A DNA stretch of 64,000 nt from Heterocephalus glaber (lineage: Eukaryota > Chordata > Mammalia > Rodentia > Bathyergidae): assembly GCF_000247695.1 (NCBI RefSeq), contig NW_004624805.1, forward strand, positions 3,240,967-3,304,966, in the 5' to 3' direction. Below, in pieces: positions 35,673 to 47,277 of the stretch. Position numbers and translations under genes: made by a program. A model generated the notes under the pieces. It was not told where the DNA came from, made no database searches, and worked only from the letters and a program-made list of their open reading frames with translations. The stretch's first letter is position 1, and every line of letters starts with the position of its first letter.

Positions 35673-37325
35673 GCTTGTTTCTGAATCCCAGACCGGGACT
35701 GCATGTCCTGGCCTGCTTCAGTCCTGATGCTGTCCGTGAGTGCAGCTAAGATCTATGACATCTCCCCACAAGCTCCTGCAAATTCGAGGAAGGCAAATGT
35801 CTCTCATCCCCTTCTGTCACTGAAATCTCAAGTCCTAATTGAGGGGAATGAAGCTCCCAGAGCGAGGCTGGGAGGGAGCACAAGGCTGATGTGATGGCCT
35901 CCGAGGGAAGGTCATCGTCCCAGCTCAGGGAATGAGTTTCCTTGGGGCACCTGCCCCGTGGGATTGTGAGCACCGCACTGTGAGCACTGCATGCTTCTGG
36001 CTGAGCCAGGCACAAGCACTTGGAAATGATGGGTCCCTAACCAGACTCCTCTCCAACCTCTGCCATGTCTCCATTTTTTCTAACCCGTAGGAAGGAGGAG
36101 GAGTCACAGAGGACAATGCCATATCTAATCTGCGCTGGGTAAGCCGGACTCACAGGTGCCCTTCTATAACTGGGTCCCCCGGTGAGTTCAAAGCCACAAG
36201 AGCCCAGAAGAGAAAGGGTGAAGAAAGCTTTATTACTCACAGCAAGGTGGACACTGGAGAGAATCCTCAAAGTGGGGCCTCCCAGAACAAGAAAAGCAAG
36301 GGGCTTTGGTGGTGGAAACTCGTTCATGTTGGTGTAGGAAAGACTCCTCGCCCTGCGTAGAGCCAGGCACTGCCGGGCATGCTCAGTCAGAGGTCACATA
36401 GCCCCTGTTCAAGAATCTGGGAGACAGGACTGCCCCAGGCAGAGAACTGACTACTATAGTGGGGAAAATTTAAATTGCCCAAAAAGAAAGTCAGAGTGAG
36501 TCAGCGATTTTGGCTTGTTTCCTGTAAATTTCTCTGAAGGGCTTTTTCTGGAAGAAAAATAAAACTTTGAAGGCCATTTAAAGGGGCAACAGCTTGTCCT
36601 GCTTTTCCCCCAACGAGCAAAGATGATTGTCCCCAGAAGTACCTGCCTGACAACTAACTCTGCTCTCTCCTCGCTGGTCCTAACTCTGATCGAAGGCACT
36701 CCTTTGGTGCCCTCCTGGCTGGTTTTCATATCCCAGGCAGCATACAGCCTCCATCCAATCTGCACGACGCATTCCCTGACCTTAATTATTTTTAATCATG
36801 TCATGAAAATACCTTAAAGACAGTGAGGTTTTATGTTCATGTTAAAACCGTCAGTTGCAGCCTTGGTTCCCTCTCTGTACCTCTCTTACATAAACTGCAG
36901 TAATCTTCTCATTATCTCATTCAGTTACTGGGCAGAAATGACGCAGCTGCACATACTGCACTGTGTGGACTGATTTTCACAGTGTTAGCATCAAGGCCGG
37001 GCCCTCCTGAAAAGCAAACTGAAATTGCAATGAGAGCAATAACTTTCTGTTAGAAAAGTCATTGTTTTTGTCTCTCCCCCACCAACCTCGCCTGCCCTGC
37101 CCCACTCTAATAAATCTTCTTTTTACCTCTAATCCTCTTGCTTTGCTCTATAGGAACCTGTATATGCTTCTCCTTATTCTCCTGCTATACCTACTGCCCA
37201 TACTTGCCTGTCTTTTGTATCTGGTAATCAGGTGAGGAAAAGCCTACACATGTTAAGCCTCATTGCAATTTCTGAGCAGTAGGGAAGGAGTTTTGGGTTT
37301 CATTTGGGAAAGTAACTCTGCATTC

Positions 37326-37395
37326 TGTGTGTGTGTGTGTGTGTGTAAGAGTCTGTGTCTGTGGTATTGTATTATGTGTGTGTGTGATTGTGTGT
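37326..37395. repeat. Interrupted (GT)n microsatellite
   Basis: Two GT blocks (37326-37347 and about 37375-37392) separated by unique sequence. Confidence 0.9.
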
Positions 37396-37968
37396 CTGAG
37401 TTTGTGAGTCTAGAATAGTGTGTATGGGTTTAAGCAGTTCATATGTTTGGGGTCAGTCAACAAACGCTACACCCTTGGCTTGGACTTTTAGGGAGACCCA
37501 ATGGTATGAATTCACCTCACAGCCATGGAACTGGTTTCAGGGGAAAGCGTCCCCTTTCAGTCTCCAAGCTTTAAATTCTGTCAGGAGCCCACCGAGTGCT
37601 CCAGAGTGTTCACTGCCCAGCTCAGTGAGGGTGTGTCTTGCTTGGCTTCACAGAGTACATGGACATGGTAGAGGAGTTTGGGGTGTGGAAGGGACAGGAA
37701 GGAAGACAAGGTGAGGAAGTGGCCATCTGGTGTGATCAGGTGACAACTGATCAATGAGAAGCCTCAGACCCCTGCCCCTCCCAGCTACCCACTCTACCTC
37801 GTCTGGACCCCACCCGAACCTGGCCTGGGCCGATTGATATGTGATCATTTTTAAAGCTAAAAATGGTAACAGTTGTTTTCTGTTCCCCTTGAAATGTTCC
37901 TGGTGTCACAATAGGTGTGAAAAGTAGCCACATCCACTTTTCATCACTCCCATGGTCCTTGTCTCCAT

Positions 37969-38340
37969 GTTAGTCGGATTTCTGTCCCTGAGCAGAAGAA
38001 CCTGAGAAAATCAGCTCCTAAGGAGGCAGGGCTTAGTTTGGCTCACTGTTCAGAGGGCACAGTCGGTGGTCAGCTGGCTCCATCACTTTGGGCCACGGTG
38101 AGGCAGAACATTGTGGTGAGTGTGTATGGCAGGCAAACTTCCTCACCTCATGTTCGGCAGGAAGCAGAAACAGAAAGGAAGGGGCAGGATCCCTATGCCC
38201 CCCAAGGCCATGCCCCCAGTGACCCAGCTTCCTCCCACTAGGCCCCGCCTCCCAAAGGTTCCACTGCCTCCCAGTAACACCACAGGTCACTGACCAGGTT
38301 GTACGCACGTGGGCCTCTGGGAGACACTTCAGTCTCCTGT
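37969..38340 (+). repeat. LTR-like dispersed repeat, forward
   Basis: Begins TGTTAGTCGGATTTCTGTCC, then GCTTAGTTTGGCTCACTG and GGTCAGCTGGCTCCATCAC. It has the same order of blocks as the copy at 57255. The 3' end is diverged. Confidence 0.65.
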
Positions 38341-38780
38341 GGGACTAGCCTCAGCTGCTTCCCTCAGGCCTCAGTCTCCACATCAGAACTGAGGCTTTGT
38401 ACCTCTCGGGCCGCACCCGACTAGCAACAGCCTGATGGCACTGCTCCTTCAGGACCAACAATGGAGGAGGAGCAAGCTGCTCAGGTGTGGCCTGTGAGGC
38501 TGACAGGAGAGAGGGGTCTGGTGGGTCTTCACCGGGCCTCGTCACGGACAGGAACTCCCCACTTCTCCATGAGGTGGCTGCTTTGCCCTTGTTCTCACTG
38601 GCTCCTTTCCCTGGAGTTAGAAATGCACACTGTGAGAGCCCAGCTGTCCAGCCCATGTTCACCCAAGAAAGGAGCTAAAATCTGGAGAAAACTGGCACTT
38701 TCATCTCTCATAAATGAATGAGTACTAAGACTTTAAAAGGAACGCTGTATTTCTGAAGTCTTGAAGTACATGTTTGTATG

Positions 38781-38835
38781 TATATATATAGAATACGTAT
38801 AAATTGTATATATCATATATACATAAAGAGAGAGA
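38781..38835. repeat. AT-rich simple repeat
   Basis: TATATATA-type sequence followed by a GAGAGACAGA stretch. Confidence 0.85.
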
Positions 38836-38859
38836 CAGACAAAGAGAGAACTAGCTTTA

Positions 38860-40640
38860 GTGCAGTTTTGGGTTCAGGCTCACAACTAAATTGAACAGGG
38901 TTTCTGTACACCCTGGCCTTTCTACACACAGCCTTCTCTATACCGATGTCTCACACAACAGTGACGTATGTGTTAGTTGATAAGCCTAGTGGCACATCAC
39001 CTAAAGTCCATAATTTACATGAGGGTTTATTTTGGTGTACATTCTCTTGGTTTTGATAAATATAATGACGTGTCTGCCGTGGCAGTATCATACGGAATCG
39101 TTCCACTGCCTTCAGGTGTCTGTGCTTCAGCTGTTCGTCTCTCTCTGACTCTAATGTTCGTCAGCCGCCGTCTTTTTACCATGGTGTTGCCTCTTCTGGA
39201 ATGTCATAGAGTTGGAATGACAGTGGGTAAATTTTGCAGGCTGCCTTCTTTTACTTCAAAATATGCATTTTGGATGCCTCTGTCTTTTCATGCCCTGATA
39301 GTTCATTTATTTTTAGTTCTGGATGTTGTTCAGCTGTTTGGGTTTACCAACATTTACTTGGCTCCTCACCCACCAAAGAGCACTCTGGCTGCATCCATAT
39401 TTTGGCAATTATGGAGAAAGCTACTATAAACACCCATCTGCAGGTCTTTGCTCAGATGTACATTTTCAACTCATCTTGAACATTAAAGGGTGTGATTGTA
39501 GTATCATGTGGTACGAATATACTTCGTATTTTAAGAAACCTCTGAACTCTCTTCCAGAGTGGCTCTATCATTTTGCATTCTCATCAGCACTGAATGTTCT
39601 TGCTCCATGTCTTTGCTAGGTTTTGGTTTTGTCAGTGTTGAGGATTTTCATCATTCTAATAAGTGCATATCCGCATCTCATTGTTTTAATTTGTAAATCC
39701 CTGACGACATGATGGTGAGTGTATTTGCTTATGCTTAGCTTGTGTCTGTATTCATTGGGGAAATATCTGTTCAGATCCTTTACCTACTAATCTGGTTTTT
39801 TGTTTTCTTATTGCTGAATTTTAAAATTCCTTGGTATATTTTTGGATAATAGTCCTTTATTAGCTATGTTTTAAAAAATCTTTTCTCCCATCCTGTGGTT
39901 TGTCTTACTCCTTTGACAGTATCTTCCACAGAGATAAAATTTTTAATTTCATGGAAATCCATCTTATCAGTTTTATTTCATGGACTATGCCTTTGATATT
40001 TCATCTAAAAAGTGATCAGTAAACCCAAGGTCACCTAGACTCACACTTTTAATAGTTTCTAGGAGGTTTATAGCTTTAGCTTTGCATTTTACATTCAGGT
40101 CTGTGATCCACTTTGAGTTAATAAGATCATTCTGCAGATTTGGGGTGGGGCTGGGTGTCCAGATATTCCAGGATTATCTTTTCTCTATCGAACTGCACTT
40201 TCTCCTTTCTCGGTCTTTTATACTGTTCCATTGATCTAGTCATCTGTTCTTTCACCACATATTACACAGGTTTAATTCCTATAGTCCTATAATAATTCTT
40301 AAAGGTCAGTACTGTAAGCCGTCCAACATTGTTCATCTTCAATTTCCTGTTGGCTATTTTGAGTCTTTTTCCTCTCCATATAAACTCTATAGCACTGGAC
40401 TTTTGATAGGGGTTGTATTGAATTTATAGATCAAGTTGGGAAGAACTGACATCTTGACAAAGCAGAGTTTTCCTATTTATGAACATGGGCTGTCCAGGGG
40501 TCAAACTCAGGACCTAGCACTTGCAAGGCAGGTGCGGTGCTGCTGAGCTAAATCCCCAGCCCTAAACATGGACTGTCTTTCCATGTATTTTTAAGTTTAA
40601 AGAAAAATAACATTTACCAAAAGTAGTTTCTGTTTTATTA
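38860..40640 (-). repeat. L1 LINE 3' remnant, reverse orientation
   Basis: The + strand reads as the complement of a mammalian L1 3' end. Examples are TTTTGGCAATTATGGAGAAA followed by GCTACTATAAACACCC, AGGTCTGTGATCCACTTTGA and TAGATCAAGTTGGGAAGAAC, all familiar from antisense L1 ORF2/3' UTR. Frames are broken. It is interrupted at 40489-40563 by an ID SINE. Confidence 0.85.
40489..40563 (-). repeat. ID SINE inserted into the L1 remnant, reverse
   Basis: CCAGGGGTCAAACTCAGGAC through TGCTGAGCTAAATCCCCAGC, with L1 sequence continuing on both sides and a short AACATGG repeat at each border. Confidence 0.85.
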
Positions 40641-41473
40641 CTTAAAATGTTAATTTTTAAATTCTATACATTTACTTCTTAGCAATTTTTCAAGATAAAC
40701 AGAAAGGTTTTTTATGCTGGTTAGGTGGTGATAGATCCGTACTATCCTCCAAGACCAGGTCACTCCTTTGCTTTTCTCCAGCAGTTTTAGTGCCTTAATG
40801 TTAAGTGAGAGAAGAAAATACAGGGTTAGCAGGTCTCTGTGTCGGGCTTCAGTATTCATCCTGTCCTTCCTCATAGGCAGCGAGTCTGCACTGAATGAGG
40901 CTTTGCTTTCTTGCCACCCTTTTAAGAGCTGGTAGACCGATGGATCCGTGGCTACTCTGAGGCCTGAGCTGGGCCTGTGAGGTTTGCTCCATCTTGTTTG
41001 GGCCACTTGAGACTTTGTGCAGTGATGGTGGACTGAAATCTCTCTCAAGGAGAAGGCAAAGCTAAATTTCTTTAACAGTGACCAGAATTTTGTCACTTGG
41101 CCTTATTTCTGTTGCTTATTTCTGGGACCATTCTGCTATAGCTGAGTTTAACTGGATGTAAGATAAAAAGCTTAAAAGTCAAATCTCATTTCCTTTCTCT
41201 GAAGCTGTACAACTGTGGAAGAGTTTTACCCTTAGGCTTGCCTTAATCCTAACAATTCAGGTTAGTCTCACTCTCTCATTGGGTCACATGCCTGTGTACA
41301 AAATATGGAATGAGAGTTGCCGTGATTTCTAAGTAGGCGGAGAGATAAACAAGCCTAGCAGCAATTATGTGGTGACTGGAAAACAACTATGTAGTTGATC
41401 CTTGGATGGTCTCAGTGTGTGGCTATTACTAAGTGGCTATTTCTTTCTTCCCAGGTGTTTCTCTGCCTTCTGT

Positions 41474-41474
<1 letters not shown>

Positions 41475-41509
<35 letters not shown>

Positions 41510-41514
41510 ACACT
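41475..41514. repeat. (CA)n microsatellite
   Basis: CA repeat with one GA interruption near its right end. Confidence 0.95.
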
Positions 41515-42586
41515 CACCCTACACTCTCCATCTCTTCCCACCAGTTATTAGGATCTATGTTTGACAGGATGAATTACAGATGGGATATCCTGCCTCAGCT
41601 CTCTCTTACTACCCCACATAATCGTAAATATCTATGGGTGAACCCTGGGAATTGACCTAGTACAGTACTTGCTACTATACCTGTTATGTTTCGCTCTAAA
41701 TACAAGGAAAGAAAAATTCAGAAAAATAAGACAATAGTGAAATGAACAGAGATCCACCTAATCCTCATATTTTGAGCTGTAAAATTTAATAGTCACTTGT
41801 GATAAATTGTTCTATGAATATACAAACCATGTATTCCTTACCTCCTTGTAGAGCCATGTAAAGCTAGATGAAAGGAGTTACTCACTAAGTTGCCAAGTTA
41901 AGGAGAAACTTCTAAGCAAATGAAACTTTCATGTTTAATATTATCTTTAAGAGGGGAGTAAAAAATATTTCTTCCTGACCCAGATCTTTCAGAAGAATGG
42001 AAGCTTTACATTCTGCGGCGGTCATGTCACCCTGGGTCATGTCCCTTGTGTGCATGCAGGAGTCCAGGGGTATCCGCAGGCTTGGGGAGGTGTTGCTGCC
42101 TCAGGTGTCTTGTTTCTGGGTGTTAGAACTTACCGCAGGACTAATGATGACTGGGCCTTGGGAAGAGCCAAATTTCTTGGCACTTTACATGTTTTATTTC
42201 AGTATTTTAAGCCAAGTATTATATTGGTTTGATTTACCTTCACTTCTGAAACCGTATTTTCATAGAAAACTTCATCTTGCTTAAATGTCATGAGGGCTTC
42301 CTGGCAAGTCAGCCTTACAGTTTATTCCATATGGATGCGTAATTCAGAGTATTCCTTGGAATTAGAGCCTTCTTGTCAATCCTGAGCAGGAAAGTTTAGA
42401 ACAAAGTTTTTGGGTTTTTAAAAGTTTTGGATAGCTTTTCATTTTGGTGAATTTAAAACTTTCTATACTAGGTAAGGCACTCTCCTATAAGCTTTCCAGA
42501 TTCACCAGCTGTGAGCATTAGTTTCTGCTCCCCATTCCTCTCCCCTGCCTAATCTCACCCCTTCGCCCCGTACCTCTCTCATCTCG

Positions 42587-42611
42587 TGTGCGTGTGTGTG
42601 TGTGTGTGTGT
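42587..42611. repeat. (GT)n microsatellite
   Basis: About 12 GT units with one C interruption. Confidence 0.9.
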
Positions 42612-42771
42612 AAATTTATCTAACCCTAAACCATGTACAAGTAGTTTGGAGACATGATCCTTTCAATACCTCCGTGTGTGTTTTCTAAAGTAAAAAATAT
42701 TTCACCCCGTAATAACCTCAGTACACTAATACAGTGATCAACATCAGGAAGGTAATAGTGATACAGTGTTT

Positions 42772-42856
42772 GGGCCGGGGATTTAGCTCAGTGGTTCCGC
42801 CGCCTGCCCCGCAAGCGCAAGGACCTGAGTTCGATCCCTGGTACGAAAAGAAAAAA
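42772..42856 (+). repeat. Youngest-looking ID SINE, with perfect target duplication
   Basis: GGCCGGGGATTTAGCTCAG, GTTCCGCCGCCTGCCCCGC and GAGTTCGATCCCTGG keep both pol III boxes. Perfect 15-bp repeats AGTGATACAGTGTTT flank it at 42757-42771 and 42857-42871. Confidence 0.95.
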
Positions 42857-44320
42857 AGTGATACAGTGTTTATTCCACATCCATGCTCTTATCGTGTCAA
42901 TTTACACCCAACTGGGTCCTTTTTAGCCCTACCACATTTAGGATCTAAGGCGGATCTTGTGTTGCATTGTCTTATTTCTTCAGGGAAAGGTTTCTAAAAT
43001 CTCAGAATCACTTGTGGCTACTGTCACTTCTGGCCTGTGAAAGAATCCTGTAAAAGGAAGCTCGTAGCTCAGACACTGGGGGGCACGTGTGCGTGTCTGA
43101 AACCCGCCTCTGTGAGTGCTCACCTGGTGATGCTCCGGGAAGGAGACAGACAGGGGCCGCTTTCTCCCGTGGCCTCCATCATCTGAGCCGAGGAGAAAAT
43201 GAGCCGTGCCAGCCTGCGGCCTCTTCCTGTCCCTCCTGAGTCCAGACATTATCTCCCACCGAGGGACAGTGGGCGGGAGTTGGGGGTGCGCTCCTGGTCC
43301 TCCACTGCCAGGGAGCAGCTGTGGGCCACTGTGTTCCGCTTTGCTGGGAGGGGGCAGGAGACAGTGAGGAGAGCTCAGTTACAGTCAGCAGTGAATGCCC
43401 TGCCACGAGAGGCGTCGCTTGGGTCTAAGGAGGCCCTGGGGTCACCCGGAAGGGACAGGGCCTGCCTCCTGTCCTCGGAGTGGCTGCAGGTGGCTGCCAG
43501 GCTCTCCGGGCTCTCGGGGGACACCTGTTCGCTCCTCCTTCCCTTGCTAGGCATTGGCTCCACACCGCTCCCTGCTCCTTGTCCTGTCCTGCGCCCTGCG
43601 GAGGGTGGGGGGTGCAGGGAGAGACCGCGAAGGAGGACGCAGAGCCCTGTCCCGAAGACACCGGGGACCCCCCAGCCACCCACTCGTCCTCTCCCCTCCC
43701 TCCTCCTGCTCGCCCACGGGCTCCAGCCCGGGCCTCTGCCTCCTGGCTCATCCTCCTCCGTCTGTCTGCTCCCCCTTGGTGGCCCCTCTGGACCCCTCCC
43801 CTGAACTCCGCTTGTCCCCAACCACGGATCAGTCAAGCACCACCGGTAGCTTAGAAACCCAGGGGCAGCTCTCTCCAGACCAGTTGGGAACTTTGGGGAG
43901 CACTTTTAAGTAGGAAAGTTCTGTACGTGTGCTGTCGCGGCACAGTGCGGCCTCAGCGTGAGCCCCGCGGTGGCTCCTAGACCTCCAGGGTGACAGGTGC
44001 CTGACTGCCCGCTGACGACCCTGCTGGACGGAGGCCGATCTTCGGCCCTCGGGCCCCTGGGACTCCTCCTGCCCCTCAGCTTTCCCGCTGTGCCCGCTGC
44101 TCCTCGCCAGATCACCTGAGAACGGCCCAGACTGGCCGTGCTCCTGCGGAGTCTCCTCAGTAGCCCGAGGTCACCTAGACGGTGAAGCAGCAACTTTACT
44201 TCCTCAGTCATTTTGCGCCTGCTTTTTCCGCTCAGGAAATGCTTCAGGCCAAAGTTCACACCTCTTTGGCTTTTCCCTGTCTTGCTCTCTGATTTTCGCT
44301 CTCATACGTTTTGCCAACAG

Positions 44321-44468
44321 CGGGTCTCGGAAAGCCGAGAGAGCCAGATGACGATCGAGGAGCGGAAGCATCTCATCACCGTGCGGGAAGAGGCCTGGAA
44401 GACCAAGGGCAGAGGCGCTGCCAACGACTCCACCCAGTTCACGGTGGCTGGCAGGATGGTGAAGAAAG
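44321..44468 (+). CDS. SVIL: SVIL coding exon, residues 1101-1150
   Basis: Acceptor TTTGCCAACAG, donor AAGAAAG|GTGAGA. Encodes [20 protein letters not shown], then [20 protein letters not shown] and [10 protein letters not shown], nearly identical to human. This is one of the most conserved parts of the central region. Ends in phase 1; Gly is completed by the exon at 48348. Confidence 0.97.
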
Positions 44469-44820
44469 GTGAGAGCCAGCGCACGCACGTGTGCAGGTGC
44501 GCGCTCACTGGTTGCCCACACTAGACGTGACAAGGGCTGTGACCGCTCTGGTAAACAAGCGACGGCCTTCTAAAATCCTTTAAAATCTTTTCCTAGAAGT
44601 GTGCATTTCTGGTGCAGGATGAGTATGTCTGCCGTGGGGAGCTGTGCTTACACACACCAAGTCTTGGTCCGTTTTCTTCCCTGTCCCCGACACGGCACTG
44701 ATGCCCTGTGCATATTTTCACAATAAGTTTTGTGGAATATTCCTACCAGATGCCTTTACTTCAGAGTCAGTTCGTGTCATCTTCAGCGGAAGAAGCGTGA
44801 TTCAACTTGTCAGTTTTCCC

Positions 44821-44910
44821 TTTTTTTTTTTTTAATGGTGCTGCAGATCCAACCAAAACTGCACACCCACGAGTCAAGCACTCTATCTCTGAGCTACATC
44901 TCACTCTTCA
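44821..44910 (-). repeat. Decayed ID SINE, reverse
   Basis: A T run then ATGGTGCTGCAGATCCAACC and CTCTATCTCTGAGCTACATC. Confidence 0.6.
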
Positions 44911-46120
44911 ATTTGTCACTATTTCAAAACGTATCCATTCGGGAATTGAGAGCAAGTCTAGGTTTCAAAAGCAATTGCAAATCTGCTAATAAATCTCGGT
45001 CCTTTCCCATAATTATTCTTAAACTGTTTCCATTTGCTTATGAGTTGGCATCTGCTTATCCCAAGTAAGCCTTTACCAATAAAGGAGTTTATCTCCTCTC
45101 CCTTGTAGGTTAATCCCTAGGTCTCTTTTTATCAAAACAGACTGCTCTGGCCTCAAAGGCCAGTTTCCAGATTTGTTTTAGAAGCTGTCTGAAGGACTCT
45201 TCCATTGCATGGGATGGGTTCTCCCTGCAGAAGCTCATTGCTGAGTAGCAGAGTCCCTAGCACTGCCCTGAAGCCTAGAGACCCCATGACACTGACTGAC
45301 ATGTCACGTGGTTAGAAACATCACCAGAAAGCTTTGAGCTCTATGGGAGAGTTTGGGGCTTCATGTTGTGTCCTGTAAACACAGAAAAATACAGGTGTCC
45401 CTTGGTCATTATGTGCACTATGCACGTACCTTTATTTTCCAAGCTATTATTTGAAAGCAGATTTCCTAAGTTAATGGCCAAAGTGTTCACATTTACTTAG
45501 TCTTAACATGTTGTCATCAGCCTAGAGGTTTAGCATTCCTCTTACTCAAAACTTTTAGGGATCCTAACTTATTGTAGACACAAAATAACTTTGCAGAAGA
45601 AAGAAAGAGAGGGAGGGGGAAATCTTGAATTATAGTTAATTGGAATCTTAGTGGAAGGATCCTTAGTGTAAACATAGCTTACACCCACAGAATGAGGCAT
45701 CTTTGACTATTTTCCTCATCAAATCACAAAACTGTACAGTCATGATTAACCGACTGTCACATGAGCCCCGTCCCTCCACTAGCAAAGCAGACTGAGGGTA
45801 CTGACTGATAAACACAGCTGGAGCTGAGGACTTCACTCAGAGCCAGATCTTCTGACTGCTGCTCTTGCTCATATCCTGATGACTTTCTGCATTGATTTCT
45901 TTTGTCTGCTCCCATCTTCAAAATTGTAACTTATTTTTTAAGTGAGCTCTTAAATGTCCCCTGTGCCCTGAAGTTCTGATATCAAAGGAAAACTTGCTCT
46001 GATATGGGTTTGGATAACAAATAGTTCTTATGCCTCAGTGAATGCATTTGCTTTCCCATTTTCTTGAGTAAATCAGGGATATTTATTCAACACCTGCTGT
46101 ATGGCTTACGCAGGAAATAC

Positions 46121-46206
46121 TTTTCTTTTTTGCAATACTGGGGATCAAGCCCAGTACCTCACACTTGCTAAGGAAGCACTGTACCATGGAGCTATACCCC
46201 CAGCTC
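46121..46206 (-). repeat. ID-family SINE, reverse
   Basis: T-rich start, GCAATACTGGGGATCAAGCC and ATGGAGCTATACCCCCAGC. Confidence 0.8.
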
Positions 46207-46598
46207 TCTTGAACTTTTAATCTAATAAAAAAAACCTGTATCACATTTTTCTACTATTTGTTGTGATCCTACTGGGTCATATGTTTCAGTTGAACTTTTA
46301 GTTCATTTTGATTTGCAGTACACCCAGCTTACATTCACTGCAGAGCAAAGCAGCCCGTACACAACAGCCACAGAGAGAAGTCTGCCTATCCCAGTGGTGC
46401 CACCGGAGTGACCCCTGTCGGGAGCTCCAGGACACGTGCTGAACCCCAATTCCACGTCACCCGGGAAGCTCTGTGCCTCAGCTTCCCTAAAGCATTCTCC
46501 CCCTCTGATGCTCCTGGGTTCTGCGGAACAATTAGCACTCCTCATGGTTTGTGTGGTACTCCACGACTGTCCTGGAAGAAGGATATTCAAAAGCATCC

Positions 46599-46681
46599 TT
46601 TTTTGGGGGTACTGGGGATCAAACTCAGGACCTTGCACTTTCGAGTCAGGCAGCGGCACCACTGGGCTAAATCCCTAGCCC
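46599..46681 (-). repeat. ID SINE (CCGCCTGCC subtype), reverse, first of a tandem pair
   Basis: GGGGGTACTGGGGATCAAAC through GGCTAAATCCCTAGCC. Separated by 11 bases from the next ID copy. Confidence 0.85.
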
Positions 46682-46692
46682 CCAAAGTATAC

Positions 46693-46812
46693 TTTTTTTT
46701 TTTTTGGTACCTGGGATCGAACTCGGGACCTTGCGCTTGCCAGGCAGGCAGCAAAACCACTGAGCTAAATCCCTGGCTTTTTTTGTTTGTTTGTTTTTGT
46801 TTTTGTTTTTTT
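46693..46812 (-). repeat. ID SINE (CCGCCTGCC subtype), reverse, second of a tandem pair
   Basis: GGTACCTGGGATCGAACTCG through CTGAGCTAAATCCCTGGC, followed by a T-rich run. Flanks are CCAAAGTATAC (46682-46692) and CCAAAGCATAC (46813-46823), a target duplication with one mismatch. Confidence 0.85.
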
Positions 46813-46869
46813 CCAAAGCATACTTTTGAATAGAGAGATGTGAAAATATTCCCAGAGAGAACTGATCAT

Positions 46870-47277
46870 CGTTCCTTCCATCTGGAAGTCATTGAAAACA
46901 AGTATGAAGAGGGCTTCAGTTTGTTTTAATATTTTGTAGCTTGAATCAGTAAGTTCTCCTTCATCAGGGAAACATCTCTCCGCTGGGAAGAGGACTGTGT
47001 CTTGCCTCAGCTTTGGGACCTCCTGGTGCACTACCTCCTGGGTGGCCAGCAGGGGTGTGTGGCAGCAGGTGTGGGAGTTGCCCTGTCCACAGAAAGAGGA
47101 GGGCAGATTCTGCTGTTTGCTTTGTAAATCAGCCTTCCGAGTTGAGTCCTGTTCATTAGCTTGAGAGATCACGACTTCTCTGCTCACAAACTCTTCCACT
47201 TCACGATGTTCCTGGCTTCTATTACAATCTTTCAGGAAAGCTTGCTTTCTCATGGAAAACCTTTGAAGATCTGGTAA
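46870..47277 (-). other. Possible antisense exon on minus strand
   Basis: On the minus strand, AAAATTTGTTTCAG gives a strong 3' splice site ending at 47278. A frame then opens (LPDLQRFSMRKQAFLKDCNR) and stays open for about 170 codons to 46765, its last part running into SINE sequence. I do not recognise the protein. No donor or polyadenylation site is certain, so it may be chance. Confidence 0.25.

Larger units (their letters stand above)
32033..44320 (+). other. Longest intron of window, between exons at 31903 and 44321
   Basis: 12.3 kb. Holds B1 and ID SINEs (32787-35672), an LTR-like repeat at 37969-38340, an L1 3' remnant in reverse at 38860-40640 split by an ID, a CA microsatellite at 41475-41514, a young ID at 42772-42856 and a GC-rich block at 43190-44200 just before the next exon. 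An AATAAA-bearing stretch in reverse orientation near 36200-36600 has the look of an old LTR, but I cannot classify it. Confidence 0.7.

Noticed and set aside
36200..36700. Possible endogenous retrovirus LTR in reverse orientation (complement of an AATAAA region, then GC-rich sequence)
   Set aside because: No terminal repeats, partner LTR or coding remnants could be identified; left unclassified.
40650..41096. 148-codon minus-strand frame next to the L1 remnant
   Set aside because: Not recognisable as a protein, with no splice sites; adjoining repeat sequence makes chance or an old repeat more likely.
41475..41514. Regularly spaced short repeats that could suggest a CRISPR-like array
   Set aside because: Simple CA microsatellite without spacers, in a vertebrate intron.
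42772..42856. tRNA-like gene (A-box and B-box, tRNA-Ala-like start)
   Set aside because: It is an ID SINE: it lacks a complete cloverleaf, ends in an A-rich tail and is flanked by target duplications.
43199..43836. Open frames of 150-200 codons on both strands in the GC-rich block
   Set aside because: Overlapping frames on both strands with Pro/Ser/Gly-biased composition are expected in GC-rich DNA; none resembles a known domain or has clear splice sites.
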